DNA of 41,741 bases from Ignavibacteria bacterium CG1_02_37_35. GTDB lineage: Bacteria; Bacteroidota; Ignavibacteria; Ignavibacteriales; Ignavibacteriaceae. Made by a program: the position numbers and the translations under genes. The stretch covers positions 1-41,741 of the forward strand of contig MNVA01000050.1 of NCBI GenBank assembly GCA_001871325.1, written 5' to 3'. The notes beneath the pieces were generated by a model that was given only the letters and a program-made list of their open reading frames with translations, did not search any database and had not been told where the DNA came from. Shown here one piece after another: positions 23,338 to 33,539 of this stretch (positions are counted from its first letter, which is position 1; each line of letters begins with the position of its first letter).

Positions 23338-25260
23338 ATGATTGGATCATTAATAGAAAATTATAAAGTGGTTTCCGTTCTCGGTGAAGGGGGAATGGGA
23401 ATTGTTTATAAAGCATTCGACATTAAATTAGAACGCTTTGTTGCTCTAAAAGTTTTGAACCAAACCGGTTCTCTGAACTCAAATTTTGTTGAACGATTTA
23501 AACGCGAAGCTAAAAATCAAGCTAAACTTAATCATCCTAATATTGTTTCGGTGTATGGTTTTACCGAACAAAACGGGATTCTCGGCATCGTGATGGAGTA
23601 TGTTGAAGGTGAAACACTTGAAAAGCTCATCACAAGAAAAAAGCAGCTGGATACAAGAGAAGCTTTGCAGATATTACAACAGATGCTGGATGGGGTTGGG
23701 CATGCTCACAGCAAAAACTTTATCCATAGAGATATTAAACCCTCAAATATCATTATCAATAAAGAAGGGGTTGTAAAAATAATGGACTTTGGCATCTCCA
23801 AAGCCCTCTTCGATAAAGGAATTACAAAAACCGGAACAAAAATTGGAACTCTCCTTTATATGAGTCCGGAGCAGATCCGCGCGGAAGACCCGACAAAACA
23901 AAGTGATATTTACTCAATCGGGATAACGTTGTACGAGATGCTTTCAGGTAAAACTCCTTTCGATAAAGGAACTGAATATGAAATAATGGAAGCTCACCTG
24001 AAGAAAACTCCTCCCCGTGTTTCCATCAGTTCAAGTAATATACCCCCCGAACTTGATAGAATTGTTTCGAAAGCATTAGATAAAACTATTTATAAGCGAT
24101 ATAAAAACTGCGAAGATTTTTTGGAGGAGACTAACCAAATTTTGCAGAAATTAGAAAGATCGAGTGTCGAAAAAACCGAAAAAGTTAAAACGAAACAAAA
24201 ACCGGCCGATCAAAACCGTGATAATAAATTTAGAATGTTAAAAACTACGCTTTTCGCTCTTCCTCTTTTGGCGGTCATAATCTTTCTTGCATATTTTATT
24301 TTTGATGCTATTGTTGCTTATTGGCCCGGGGTAACTTCCAGGCAAATCCAATCAAATGATACTACTGCAATTTATAACACCCGTGCGTTGGTAACGACGA
24401 CGGTTGATTGGCTGAAGGCGAGCTCCGGTACAAAAAATAATCTTAACGGAATTTCGTTTCCTTCCGACGAACTTGGTTTTGCATGTGGCGAACAGGGAAC
24501 AATTTTAAAATCAACCAATTATGGCGCTGATTGGATTGAGCTTCTTCCAAAAGTTGATTCTTTAATTACCTTTACCGATATAAAATTTCTTTCTTCAAAT
24601 TTAGGATTAGTTGTAAGTGACGATGGCAGAATTCTTAGAACCGAAGACGGTGGAAATACATGGCAAATAATTCTTTCTTTAAAAGGAGAAAATTTTTTCC
24701 GGATATATGAAAACAAGGGAACAAGTTTCATTTGCGGTGCAAAGGGAACAATCTTAAAATCAAATAACGGCGGATACACATTCCGCCGGGTTAATTCCAA
24801 TACGGCTAACCTTCTTTTTACTATTTTCTTCATTGACCAATCAACAGGTTTTGCGGTCGGTTGGAACGGCACATTCTTGAAGACTACCGATCAGGGGGAA
24901 AATTGGGTGAATCAAAATAAATTTACTGATACGTATTTACGGGACATCTTCTTCGTAGATAAATCAAACGGTATTGTAATCGCCGGCGGCGGTGATGTTT
25001 TCAAAACTTCCGATGGCGGAGTAGCATGGGAAAAAGTTTCTTCCACGTTAGCCTCCGGGTTGCTCTCAATTGCTTTTACCGGCAAAACGAACGGTTTTAT
25101 CTCATGCAATAAAGGAGAAATTTTAGTTACCCGGGATGGCGGAGTCAATTGGGCAGTATCTTCTTCAGGTGGATTCACAGCCCTCAATCGCTTAAGCATT
25201 ACTCCCTCTAATAAAATATTTGCAGCCGGTGTTTACGGTTCAATATTTTCAAGTAAATAA
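23338..25260 (+). CDS. PknB-type Ser/Thr kinase with external YCF48-like repeats
   Basis: A 640-aa membrane kinase. The cytoplasmic kinase domain (1-270) has the glycine loop GEGGMG (16-21), VALK with K38, HRDIKPSN with D132 as catalytic base, DFG (150-152) and an APE-type MSPEQI. A lysine-rich juxtamembrane segment precedes one TM helix (about 304-325). The external part (about 350-640) is a run of BNR/YCF48-like beta-propeller repeats, each with a GxxG-TILKSTNYGADW-type motif. This replaces the PASTA domains used by PknB/Stk1 kinases to sense peptidoglycan, so the ligand must differ. It sits between the cognate phosphatase and murA, suggesting a role in cell-wall control. Confidence 0.92.
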   Translation: MIGSLIENYKVVSVLGEGGMGIVYKAFDIKLERFVALKVLNQTGSLNSNFVERFKREAKNQAKLNHPNIVSVYGFTEQNGILGIVMEYVEGETLEKLITRKKQLDTREALQILQQMLDGVGHAHSKNFIHRDIKPSNIIINKEGVVKIMDFGISKALFDKGITKTGTKIGTLLYMSPEQIRAEDPTKQSDIYSIGITLYEMLSGKTPFDKGTEYEIMEAHLKKTPPRVSISSSNIPPELDRIVSKALDKTIYKRYKNCEDFLEETNQILQKLERSSVEKTEKVKTKQKPADQNRDNKFRMLKTTLFALPLLAVIIFLAYFIFDAIVAYWPGVTSRQIQSNDTTAIYNTRALVTTTVDWLKASSGTKNNLNGISFPSDELGFACGEQGTILKSTNYGADWIELLPKVDSLITFTDIKFLSSNLGLVVSDDGRILRTEDGGNTWQIILSLKGENFFRIYENKGTSFICGAKGTILKSNNGGYTFRRVNSNTANLLFTIFFIDQSTGFAVGWNGTFLKTTDQGENWVNQNKFTDTYLRDIFFVDKSNGIVIAGGGDVFKTSDGGVAWEKVSSTLASGLLSIAFTGKTNGFISCNKGEILVTRDGGVNWAVSSSGGFTALNRLSITPSNKIFAAGVYGSIFSSK

Positions 25261-25271
25261 AAGGATATTTT

Positions 25272-26537
25272 GTGGATAAATTTATCATTCACGGTGGAAT
25301 TGAGCTTAAAGGAACCGTTAAGATCAGCGGCGCAAAAAATGCGACGTTAGCCTTAATGCCGGCTGCTTTGCTTGCTTCTGGTGAATCCGTTTTACATAAC
25401 ACTCCTCAACTGAATGACGTTTACACCATGAGCAAATTGCTAAAACAACTTGGCGCTGAAATTCAATTTGAAGATCAAGTATTGAAAATAAATTCCGCCA
25501 CGGTGAATAATCAAACTGCCCCCTACGAACATGTTAAAAAAATGCGCGCCTCTGTTTATGTACTTGGACCGCTCCTCACCCGTTATGGATATGCAAAAGT
25601 TTCTCTTCCGGGCGGCTGCGCATGGGGTCCGCGTCCGATCAATCTTCACCTCGAAGGCTTAAAAAAACTCGGCGCCGAAGTTGAATTGGATGGAGGTTAC
25701 ATCATTGTTAAAGCAAACCGGTTGCATGGGGCAAAAATAAATTTTGATAAATCCTCTGTCGGCGCTACGGGCAATATTTTAATGGCATCGGTTTTAGCGA
25801 AAGGGACAACTATCATTAATAACGCCGCCATGGAGCCGGAAATAACTAATCTGGTAAACTTTCTTTTAAAAATGGGCGCAAATATTTCAGGTATCAATAC
25901 TTCGATTTTAGAAATTGAAGGCGTTGAAGAGCTTCATCCAGCCGAGATTGAAACTATCCCCGATAGAATTGAAGCAGGAACTTTATTGATCGCTGCAGCA
26001 ATTACAAAAGGGAATATTCTTATCCATGGCGGAATTGATGCCCACTTATATGCGGTGCTTTCCAAATTGGAAGATTCGGGAATGAACGTTGAAGTTCTTG
26101 GAAATGATATTCGCATTGATGCACGAAATATTTGCCCTAAAAGCATTGATATCTCCACCGGGATTTTTCCCGGATTTCCGACCGACATGCAAGCGCAATG
26201 GTTAGCGTTGATGAGTATTGCCGACAGTGTTTCCTCCGTTACCGATACAATTTATACTGATAGATTTAGTCACGTTCCTGAATTAGTGAGACTTGGGGCA
26301 GATATTTCAGTTCAGGATAACAGCGCAATAATAAAAGGAGTGAATAAACTTCAAGGGGCTAAAGTGATGTCAACCGATTTGCGTGCGAGCGCGTCTTTAG
26401 TTCTTGCTGGACTTGCAGCCGAAGGAGTCACCGAGGTTTTGCGAGTTTATCATTTAGACCGCGGCTATCAACGCCTTGAAGAAAAACTTCGTTTACTCGG
26501 CGCAGACATTGAACGCGTTGCCGGACAAGAATTCTAG
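25272..26537 (+). CDS. murA: UDP-N-acetylglucosamine 1-carboxyvinyltransferase
   Basis: A 421-aa MurA, the enzyme that transfers enolpyruvate from PEP to UDP-GlcNAc in the first committed step of peptidoglycan synthesis. It opens FIIHGGIELKGTVKISGAKN, the substrate-binding start of the family. The catalytic loop LPGGCAWGPRP has C116, the residue alkylated by fosfomycin, so the intact-Cys form is expected to be sensitive. DRIEAGT and FPTDMQAQ follow in the normal order. The start is GTG at 25272 after AAGGATATTT, 11 nt behind the kinase stop, within the same operon. Confidence 0.95.
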   Translation: MDKFIIHGGIELKGTVKISGAKNATLALMPAALLASGESVLHNTPQLNDVYTMSKLLKQLGAEIQFEDQVLKINSATVNNQTAPYEHVKKMRASVYVLGPLLTRYGYAKVSLPGGCAWGPRPINLHLEGLKKLGAEVELDGGYIIVKANRLHGAKINFDKSSVGATGNILMASVLAKGTTIINNAAMEPEITNLVNFLLKMGANISGINTSILEIEGVEELHPAEIETIPDRIEAGTLLIAAAITKGNILIHGGIDAHLYAVLSKLEDSGMNVEVLGNDIRIDARNICPKSIDISTGIFPGFPTDMQAQWLALMSIADSVSSVTDTIYTDRFSHVPELVRLGADISVQDNSAIIKGVNKLQGAKVMSTDLRASASLVLAGLAAEGVTEVLRVYHLDRGYQRLEEKLRLLGADIERVAGQEF

Positions 26538-26543
26538 ATTATC

Positions 26544-28733
26544 GTGGCAGCAATATTTAAAAAGAATCTCTTTCTTCAAATTCTTCTCTTTCTTCATGTC
26601 GTAAATAATATTTTACTTCTTACGCTTCCGCTTACCAAGTATTTTAGTTTTGAATTTGCTACGCTGAACGGTTTCTTCCTTCTCATTTATGTCGGATTAT
26701 TTACTCTCCACGAGGATAAATTCAAGTCCTCAGCAATTGCGGTAAAGGTATTCAATTTCCAACTTTTAATTTTCTCGGCAATATTTTTAATCATCCCGGT
26801 ATTTCTTGCATTTCTCTTTCACTCTTTTAGAAATGATTGTTCCTTCCTTGATGGATTTAAATTTTATGCTGTGCTGACTCTTCCTGCTGTTGTTATTGGC
26901 TATGCGCTAGGTATGCTTTCCGGTTATATCAATAAAAAATATGCATATCTAATTTTTATTCTTCTGCTTCTAGCTCTTGCTCTCATTCCTCTATTTGAAA
27001 TATTTTTTCGTCCGCAAATATATTTTTATAACCCATTAGTTCCGTTCTTTCCTGGTACGATGTACGATGAAGATCTTGATATCACGTTAACCCTGGTTGT
27101 GTACAGATTTTTTAATCTACTCTTTTTTTGTGGAATAATATTTTTGATCCGGAAATGGGAATTGAAAACATTCAAACTTCCTAAATGGATGTTATTCAGT
27201 TTCATCATTCTTCTTCCGACAGGATTTATTTACGTCTCTCCGCAATTAGGGTTTAGTTCAACCGAAACTTCTCTGCATAAAATTCTTCAAAAGAAAATTA
27301 TTACAGATCATTTCATCATTTATCTTCCTCAGCAGGTAACAAAGGATGATGAAAAATATATTCTCCGTCTTCACGAATATTGTTTTGAGAGACAGACAAA
27401 TTTCTTTGAAGTAAAACCGAATTATAAAATCACATCCTTTGTATTTAGTAACAGTGATGAAAAAAGAAAATATTTTGGCGCCGGTAATGCAGATGTTGCG
27501 AAGCCCTGGTTGAATCAAATCTATTTATCGTTAGATTCATACGAGCAGACGGTAAATCATGAGTTAGCCCACATTTTTGCCGGAATGTGGAGTAATAACT
27601 TTTTAAAGATTGATGCAAACTACAATCCTGCAACCATTGAAGGGATCGCTTCTGCAGCGGATCCTTTTTATGATGATTTGGATATTCATTATCCGGCATT
27701 TCTCGCCTCTAAAAATAATTTGCGGGTGAGCATTCAAAAGTTGTTCGAAGGATTTTCTTTCTTCACGAATGTTTCTTCTCTGTCTTACATCTATTCTGGT
27801 TCATTCTGCAAGTTTCTTATAGATGAATATGGCATTCAGAACTTTAAAGAATTCTATCATTCCGGTGATTTCGAAAAAAGTTATCGTAAATCGTTAGCGA
27901 GCGCTGTTTTAGACTATCAAAAATTTATTGATAAGAAAGGTTATGCCAACAATTTGCACACAGCAAATTATTATTTTGGAAGGCTACCGCTCGTGCAGAA
28001 AGTTTGTCCACGCTACCTTGCCAATAAAACGAATGTGATTTACAAACTACTTACCGAAAAAGATTTTACTGCAGCTAAGGAAGAAATTCTTTCAATTAAA
28101 GATTTCAATAAAAACTATTCTTTGTTAAGTGGATTGATCTTTTGTACCGAAGAAGAGAATCCCTACAAAGCAGAAACTTTAATTGAAAAGAATTTGTTGA
28201 ACTATAAAAACTCCCCTTATTGGTATCTGCTTCAGTTAAAATTGGCTGATGAAAAAATTGTGAATGAAAAATTTGATGAAGCAAAAGTTATTCTGGATAG
28301 TTTGTCTGATTGGGCGCCGACGGGTGGATTGGAATCCCGCATCAACCTCCGAAAAATATTTTTGAGGAATAAGAAAGACGCAAAATTGTTCCTCAGCGCC
28401 AAAGAGATTGACCGGTTCACTTTCTTAAAAGATGCATTCGAACAGAATCCTTCGCCGGTATTGTTGCTTCCACTCATTCAGCTTGTTGATAAGGAGAAAG
28501 TTAGTTATACTTCTTTTAGAAATATGATTACGAATAACCAAATTCAGGCTTCCCCGATTGATTGGTTTCCTATACTGCAACTGATTAGGTTTGCCATAAA
28601 GAATTCAGATTTTACATCTGCAGAAAAGTTCATAAAAATATTGGAGGACATAATTCCAGATTATGCTTCCGAAAGTTTGCAGAATGAAAAAGATAAACTT
28701 GCATGGTTTATCAAACATGAAGAGAAAAAATAA
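26544..28733 (+). CDS. Membrane-anchored peptidase MA-like metalloprotease
   Basis: A 729-aa protein. The N-terminal 230 residues hold about six to seven hydrophobic segments. They are followed by a soluble region with the zinc motif HELAH (339-343) inside VNHELAHIFAG and a downstream E366 in TIEGIASA as the likely third ligand, the gluzincin arrangement of the peptidase MA family. The remaining 300 residues are helical and resemble TPR-like repeats, possibly a substrate platform. The start is GTG at 26544, 6 nt after murA. The substrate is unknown; the multi-span membrane domain fused to this peptidase is unusual. Its position between murA and cca places it in the cell-wall-linked operon. 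Confidence 0.75.
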   Translation: MAAIFKKNLFLQILLFLHVVNNILLLTLPLTKYFSFEFATLNGFFLLIYVGLFTLHEDKFKSSAIAVKVFNFQLLIFSAIFLIIPVFLAFLFHSFRNDCSFLDGFKFYAVLTLPAVVIGYALGMLSGYINKKYAYLIFILLLLALALIPLFEIFFRPQIYFYNPLVPFFPGTMYDEDLDITLTLVVYRFFNLLFFCGIIFLIRKWELKTFKLPKWMLFSFIILLPTGFIYVSPQLGFSSTETSLHKILQKKIITDHFIIYLPQQVTKDDEKYILRLHEYCFERQTNFFEVKPNYKITSFVFSNSDEKRKYFGAGNADVAKPWLNQIYLSLDSYEQTVNHELAHIFAGMWSNNFLKIDANYNPATIEGIASAADPFYDDLDIHYPAFLASKNNLRVSIQKLFEGFSFFTNVSSLSYIYSGSFCKFLIDEYGIQNFKEFYHSGDFEKSYRKSLASAVLDYQKFIDKKGYANNLHTANYYFGRLPLVQKVCPRYLANKTNVIYKLLTEKDFTAAKEEILSIKDFNKNYSLLSGLIFCTEEENPYKAETLIEKNLLNYKNSPYWYLLQLKLADEKIVNEKFDEAKVILDSLSDWAPTGGLESRINLRKIFLRNKKDAKLFLSAKEIDRFTFLKDAFEQNPSPVLLLPLIQLVDKEKVSYTSFRNMITNNQIQASPIDWFPILQLIRFAIKNSDFTSAEKFIKILEDIIPDYASESLQNEKDKLAWFIKHEEKK

Positions 28734-28739
28734 ATTTAT

Positions 28740-30134
28740 ATGATAAATATTACTAAAATAGAAAAGACCTATCCGTTCCTAAAAACTATTGCAAATGCTG
28801 CTGAACAACTGCAAACAGAAATTTATATTGTCGGCGGATTCGTGCGCGATCTTCTCCTCGAACGTGAAAAAAAAGAAATTGATTTCCTTGTAATTGGTGA
28901 TGGAATTTCTTTTGCTGAAAAACTTTCTGAAAAAATTGGTGGAGAAAAGATTTCAGTTTTTAGAAATTTTGGTACTGCACATTTCAGATATAATTATTTT
29001 GATTTAGAGTTTGTCGGAGCCAGAAAGGAATCCTACGATAAATCCTCGCGCAAGCCGGTAGTAACCAACGGAACCTTCAAAGATGATATTTCACGCCGTG
29101 ATTTCACAATTAACACTTTGGCGCTCTCACTCAACAAAAAAAATTACGGTGAACTGATAGATACGTTCGGCGGGCTCGCCGATCTGGAACAAAAACTTTT
29201 ACGGACGCCGCTTCATCCCGAAGAAACATTTAATGATGATCCGCTCCGTATTATGCGGGCTTTTCGTTTTGCCGCACAGCTTAATTTCAACGTATCTGAT
29301 GAAATTAAATCCGCCGCAAGAGCAATGGCTGAACGGCTGAAAATTGTTTCGCAGGAAAGAATAACTGATGAGTTCCTTAAAATTCTTGCTTCTCCAAAAC
29401 CTTCCATCGGATTAAAACTGCTTCAAGAAACCGAAGTGATGAAAGTTATTTTTCCTGAGTTTGCAAATCTTCAGGGAGTTGATCAACGGCAGGATTTCCA
29501 CCATAAAGATGTTTTTTTTCATACTTGCAAAGTCGTTGATAACATTTCACCCAATACTGACAATGTCTGGCTGAGGTTTGCGGCTTTGGTTCACGACATT
29601 GCTAAACCGCAGACAAAACGTTTCGTTGAAAATGTTGGTTGGACTTTCCACGGACATGAAGACCTTGGCGCAAGAATTATGAAAGGCATTTTTACGCGTC
29701 TCAAACTTCCGTTTCATCAGTTGGAATATATACGTAAACTTGTACGGCTTCATCTTCGTCCAATTGCATTGGCAAAAGAAGAAGTAACCGATTCCGCCGT
29801 TCGCCGTTTTATTGTTGAAGCGGGTGAAGATTTGCACGACCTCATTACGTTATGCCGCGCCGATATTACAAGCAAAAACATGGAGAAAGTGAGTGAGTAT
29901 CTTGCCAATTACGATCGGGTGATGAACCGTGTTTTGGAAGTTGAAGAAAAAGATAAATTGCGTGCCTTCCAATCTCCGGTGCGTGGTGAAGAAATTATGC
30001 AACTCTGCAATTTGAAGCCCTCGAAGAAAGTTGGGGAGATTAAAACCGCAATTGAAAATGCGATCCTTGACGGTATAATTCCCAACACGTATGAAGACGC
30101 GTTGAGTTATTTGTACAAGATAAAAGACAAATAA
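28740..30134 (+). CDS. cca: CCA tRNA nucleotidyltransferase with HD domain
   Basis: A 464-aa class II nucleotidyltransferase that adds or repairs the 3' CCA of tRNAs. The head has IVGGFVRDLLL and EIDFLV (metal Asp pair), then RRDFTINTLAL, the template-like block and the FNDDPLRIMRAFRFAAQ motif. A C-terminal HD domain follows, with HHKDVFFHT, ALVHDIAK and FHGHEDLGA, as in many Bacteroidota enzymes. The tRNA-Leu in this window lacks an encoded CCA, consistent with a need for this enzyme. It ends the five-gene run begun by the PP2C gene (6 nt after the peptidase). A decayed second copy of its 3' end lies at about 33540-33717. Confidence 0.93.
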   Translation: MINITKIEKTYPFLKTIANAAEQLQTEIYIVGGFVRDLLLEREKKEIDFLVIGDGISFAEKLSEKIGGEKISVFRNFGTAHFRYNYFDLEFVGARKESYDKSSRKPVVTNGTFKDDISRRDFTINTLALSLNKKNYGELIDTFGGLADLEQKLLRTPLHPEETFNDDPLRIMRAFRFAAQLNFNVSDEIKSAARAMAERLKIVSQERITDEFLKILASPKPSIGLKLLQETEVMKVIFPEFANLQGVDQRQDFHHKDVFFHTCKVVDNISPNTDNVWLRFAALVHDIAKPQTKRFVENVGWTFHGHEDLGARIMKGIFTRLKLPFHQLEYIRKLVRLHLRPIALAKEEVTDSAVRRFIVEAGEDLHDLITLCRADITSKNMEKVSEYLANYDRVMNRVLEVEEKDKLRAFQSPVRGEEIMQLCNLKPSKKVGEIKTAIENAILDGIIPNTYEDALSYLYKIKDK

Positions 30135-30196
30135 TTTAGAAACACAATCATAGAATTCACTTTTGAAATGCAACTACTCAAGATTACTAAAAAATA

Positions 30197-33100
30197 ATGG
30201 ACAAGCTCAGAGCATTATTAGACAAATTAGTTGATGATTTTATCCGCAAACGCGGGCACCTCTATTATTTAAAGGGTGCTGTAACGCTTTTAAGTTACTC
30301 AAACCATAAAGTTATCGCTTCTGTAATGGGTACGATGCTATACAATGTTGAGATTGATTTTGATGATAAAAAATCTCCCATACTTTTATGGTGTTCTTGC
30401 CCTTATAACAAAACAGCCACTTGCAAACATATTGTAGCAACGCTATACAAATTGAATGGATTAAATTATTTTCAACTACCTGACGCTAATTTTTCTGATG
30501 ACGGTGACGGAGAAGAAGATTACTTTCGCACAGATTTAACAGACTTCATTCCCGGGCGAAACAACCATTACTACGACCCAAAAGTTTTCCCGCAGATTAA
30601 AGGAAACGAGGGAGAATATCTTTCACCTCCTACTAGAGAACTGTGGCTTGAAGAACTTAAAAAGAAAAAAGAAGAGATAAAATTTAACCAGTTTAAAAAT
30701 CAATTATCGGATTTAATTATTCCCGATGTGGTGAAAACAATTTCCGCCAAATACAAAATTGCGTATGCGCTTGAGCCCAAAAAATACCGGACTATTTTTC
30801 ATGTCGTCCGTCAAAGGTTAAAAAAGGATGGGAGCGTTTCGGCATCGGAAATTATTTATGGTTCTAAATCGAATACTTTCCCTGAGATGCCTTTCCAGGA
30901 AAGATTAATAATTGATCATCTTTCAAAACATTACAGTGAATACTCTATAGATATTCTTTCAAATGAGTACGGAAGCGTATCGAAAGAGCATTTACATGAA
31001 TCTCTTCTAATTTCGGAAATTCTATTATTTTACTCTGAGAGAGAACTTTATTTATCAACAGGCTATCGTAAAATTGGTAAAAGAATTTATGTTCAAAAAG
31101 AATTTGGCTCCGCTGAACTTTTAGTTGAAGAGATCGGGGAGAATCTTTCACTAAAACTCCAATTTTATTTTAGAGGAGAAAAAATAAAAACCGAAACGGA
31201 AATTATTCCGATTTTAGATAACCCTCTTTGGGTTTTAGTTGATGATAACATCTTTAGAATTTCAAACTTAACCTACGCACAACTGCATCAGTTTTCAGAC
31301 AACGCAAACGGTGTTTTAATTCCGAAAGATTATCTGTTGTATTTCGAAGAAAACCTGTTACCGCAATTAGCAAAGAACCTTCCGATAGACTCTTCCAAAT
31401 ATGAAAAAATGGAAATTATTGCTGCACCACAGAAGAGAATCTATCTGGAGGAAACAGAATTAAGTTTGAAAATTATTTTAAGATTTGGTTATGACGCTCG
31501 CGAGGTTAGTTATAATGAAGATGAACTCATCTCCTCATTTCTGCAAGAGAAAACCATTGTTCGTATTGTGCGCGATAAAACTTATGAAGAGCAAGCATGC
31601 ATGGAGTTGAAATCCTTTTATGTTAAGGGGCTCGAAAAAGGGGTCTATACTCCACGGAATAATCCCGTTGATTTTCTTTTCGGAGCGCTTCCCAGGCTTA
31701 AAGAAATGGGATTTGAAATTTACGGTGAAACCAACCTAAATAAATTTAAGGTGAATATTTCCAAGCCGACTTTTTCCTTCTCTGTTTCTTCGGGCATTGA
31801 TTGGTTTGATGTTGCCACTAATGTTAGCTTTAACGGCGCTCCCGTTGCATTTAATGTTTTAGTTGATGCCATCAAACATAAAAAAGAATATGTTCAGTTG
31901 GCAGACGGATCAATAGGACTTTTACCGGAGCAGTGGATAAATAAATTCAAGAGAGCATTTTCTTTTGGCGAAGCCGGTAAAGATGAAATGCGTTTTTCCA
32001 GGTCGCAGGTAAATGCGCTTGATATGCTGCTCAAAGAAGCAGATGAGACCAAAACCGATGAGGAATTTAGAGAGCATTTAGAAAAACTTAACTCGTTTGA
32101 AAAGATTAAAAAACAAGTAGTTTCTTCCTCTTTCAAAAAAGTTTTACGTCCGTATCAAAAAGCAGGGTACGATTGGTTTTACTTCCTAAAAGAATTTCAT
32201 TTTGGCGGTATCCTTGCGGATGACATGGGGCTGGGAAAAACGATTCAAGTTTTGGCGTTTCTTTTAAATGAAAAAAAGAAGAGGAAGAAATTGCCTGATT
32301 TGGTTGTGGCGCCAACCTCTGTAGTTTTTAATTGGCTGGTCGAAGCGGAAAAATTTTCTCCCGAATTAAAAATCTTAAATCATACGGGGAGCAGTCGAAT
32401 TAAAGAGGGCCCTCTTCACTTTGATGAGTATGATATTATTCTCACAAGTTATTCAATTCTTCTGCGGGACAAAAGTCTTTTTACAGTTAGAGATTTCAAT
32501 TATATAATTTTGGATGAATCACAAAAAATAAAAAATCCAACTACAAAAACCGCCAAACTTGTCCGTGAATTGAAAGCAGAACAACGGCTTTGCTTAACGG
32601 GAACTCCGGTAGAAAACAATTTGGATGAATTATGGTCGCAAATTTCTTTTCTTAATCCCGGTATGCTTGGTCCATTAAAAAAATTCCAGGAAGCGTTTTC
32701 TAAACCGATACAAAGAGGAAATGATGAGGCGGCGGCTGAATCATTAAGGAAAACAATCTACCCTTTTATCTTAAGAAGAACTAAGGATGTAGTTGCAAAA
32801 GAACTTCCGCCTAAAACAGAAATAATTCATTTCTGCCAGATGGAGCAGCAGCAGGAAAAGATCTATAATATTTGGCGCGATGCCGTGCGAGATGAAATTA
32901 TCAAAGAAATTGAAACAAAAGGGATTAAAAGATCAGGCTTTAAAGTGCTTGAAGGTTTACTCCGGTTGAGACAAATATGTAATCATCCTTTACTTGTTAA
33001 GGGAACTTATAGAAGCAGTTCCGGGAAATTTGAAGAATTTAAAGATCAGCTTGGAAAAGTGTTAGAAGAAAATCATAAAGTGTTGGTTTTCTCCCAATTT

Positions 33101-33526
33101 GTCAAAATGCTCGATTTGATAAAGTTGCATCTTGACAAAGAACATATAGCTTATGAATATTTAACCGGGAGTACACAAGACAGGGAAAGCTGCGTAAAAA
33201 ACTTTCAAGAGAATGAAAAAATCAAAGTATTTTTAATAAGTATTAAAGCCGGCGGATTTGGTTTGAATTTGACTGCCGCTGATTATGTCTTTCATTACGA
33301 CCCATGGTGGAACCCTGCTGTTGAAGCTCAGGCTACCGACAGAACGCATCGCATCGGGCAAAATAAAAAGATCTTCGTTTACAAGTTCATCACAAAAAAC
33401 AGCGTTGAAGAAAAAATACTTTTGCTGCAAGACAAAAAGAAGAAGCTTGTCGAAAATATTATTACCAGCGAAAGCGGTATTCTTAAAAACTTAACTAAGG
33501 ATGATATAAATATTTTATTTAGTTGA
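30197..33526 (+). CDS. SWIM-domain SNF2-family helicase
   Basis: A 1109-aa Swi2/Snf2 ATPase. The N-terminal SWIM zinc finger is at C66-x-C68...C76-x-H78 (WCSCPYNKTATCKH). A long middle region (100-630) has no motif I can name. The ATPase core (about 650-1100) has DDMGLGKTIQV (Walker A), LDESQKI (DEAQ-box variant), LTGTPVENNLDELWS, VFSQF, and the C-terminal lobe ISIKAGGFGLNLTAADYV...DPWWNP...DRTHRIGQ. Such proteins translocate on dsDNA and remodel DNA-protein complexes; in bacteria, RapA and accessory genes use the same engine. No methyltransferase, nuclease or other defence partner is adjacent, so a DNA-repair or transcription role is as likely. It lies between cca and a relic of the cca 3' end. 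Confidence 0.9.
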   Translation: MDKLRALLDKLVDDFIRKRGHLYYLKGAVTLLSYSNHKVIASVMGTMLYNVEIDFDDKKSPILLWCSCPYNKTATCKHIVATLYKLNGLNYFQLPDANFSDDGDGEEDYFRTDLTDFIPGRNNHYYDPKVFPQIKGNEGEYLSPPTRELWLEELKKKKEEIKFNQFKNQLSDLIIPDVVKTISAKYKIAYALEPKKYRTIFHVVRQRLKKDGSVSASEIIYGSKSNTFPEMPFQERLIIDHLSKHYSEYSIDILSNEYGSVSKEHLHESLLISEILLFYSERELYLSTGYRKIGKRIYVQKEFGSAELLVEEIGENLSLKLQFYFRGEKIKTETEIIPILDNPLWVLVDDNIFRISNLTYAQLHQFSDNANGVLIPKDYLLYFEENLLPQLAKNLPIDSSKYEKMEIIAAPQKRIYLEETELSLKIILRFGYDAREVSYNEDELISSFLQEKTIVRIVRDKTYEEQACMELKSFYVKGLEKGVYTPRNNPVDFLFGALPRLKEMGFEIYGETNLNKFKVNISKPTFSFSVSSGIDWFDVATNVSFNGAPVAFNVLVDAIKHKKEYVQLADGSIGLLPEQWINKFKRAFSFGEAGKDEMRFSRSQVNALDMLLKEADETKTDEEFREHLEKLNSFEKIKKQVVSSSFKKVLRPYQKAGYDWFYFLKEFHFGGILADDMGLGKTIQVLAFLLNEKKKRKKLPDLVVAPTSVVFNWLVEAEKFSPELKILNHTGSSRIKEGPLHFDEYDIILTSYSILLRDKSLFTVRDFNYIILDESQKIKNPTTKTAKLVRELKAEQRLCLTGTPVENNLDELWSQISFLNPGMLGPLKKFQEAFSKPIQRGNDEAAAESLRKTIYPFILRRTKDVVAKELPPKTEIIHFCQMEQQQEKIYNIWRDAVRDEIIKEIETKGIKRSGFKVLEGLLRLRQICNHPLLVKGTYRSSSGKFEEFKDQLGKVLEENHKVLVFSQFVKMLDLIKLHLDKEHIAYEYLTGSTQDRESCVKNFQENEKIKVFLISIKAGGFGLNLTAADYVFHYDPWWNPAVEAQATDRTHRIGQNKKIFVYKFITKNSVEEKILLLQDKKKKLVENIITSESGILKNLTKDDINILFS

Positions 33527-33539
33527 GTCAAAACAATAA

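Noticed and set aside
30197-33526. Helicase as part of an anti-phage defence island
   Set aside because: No methyltransferase, nuclease, toxin or other defence gene is adjacent; the SNF2 engine alone does not indicate defence.
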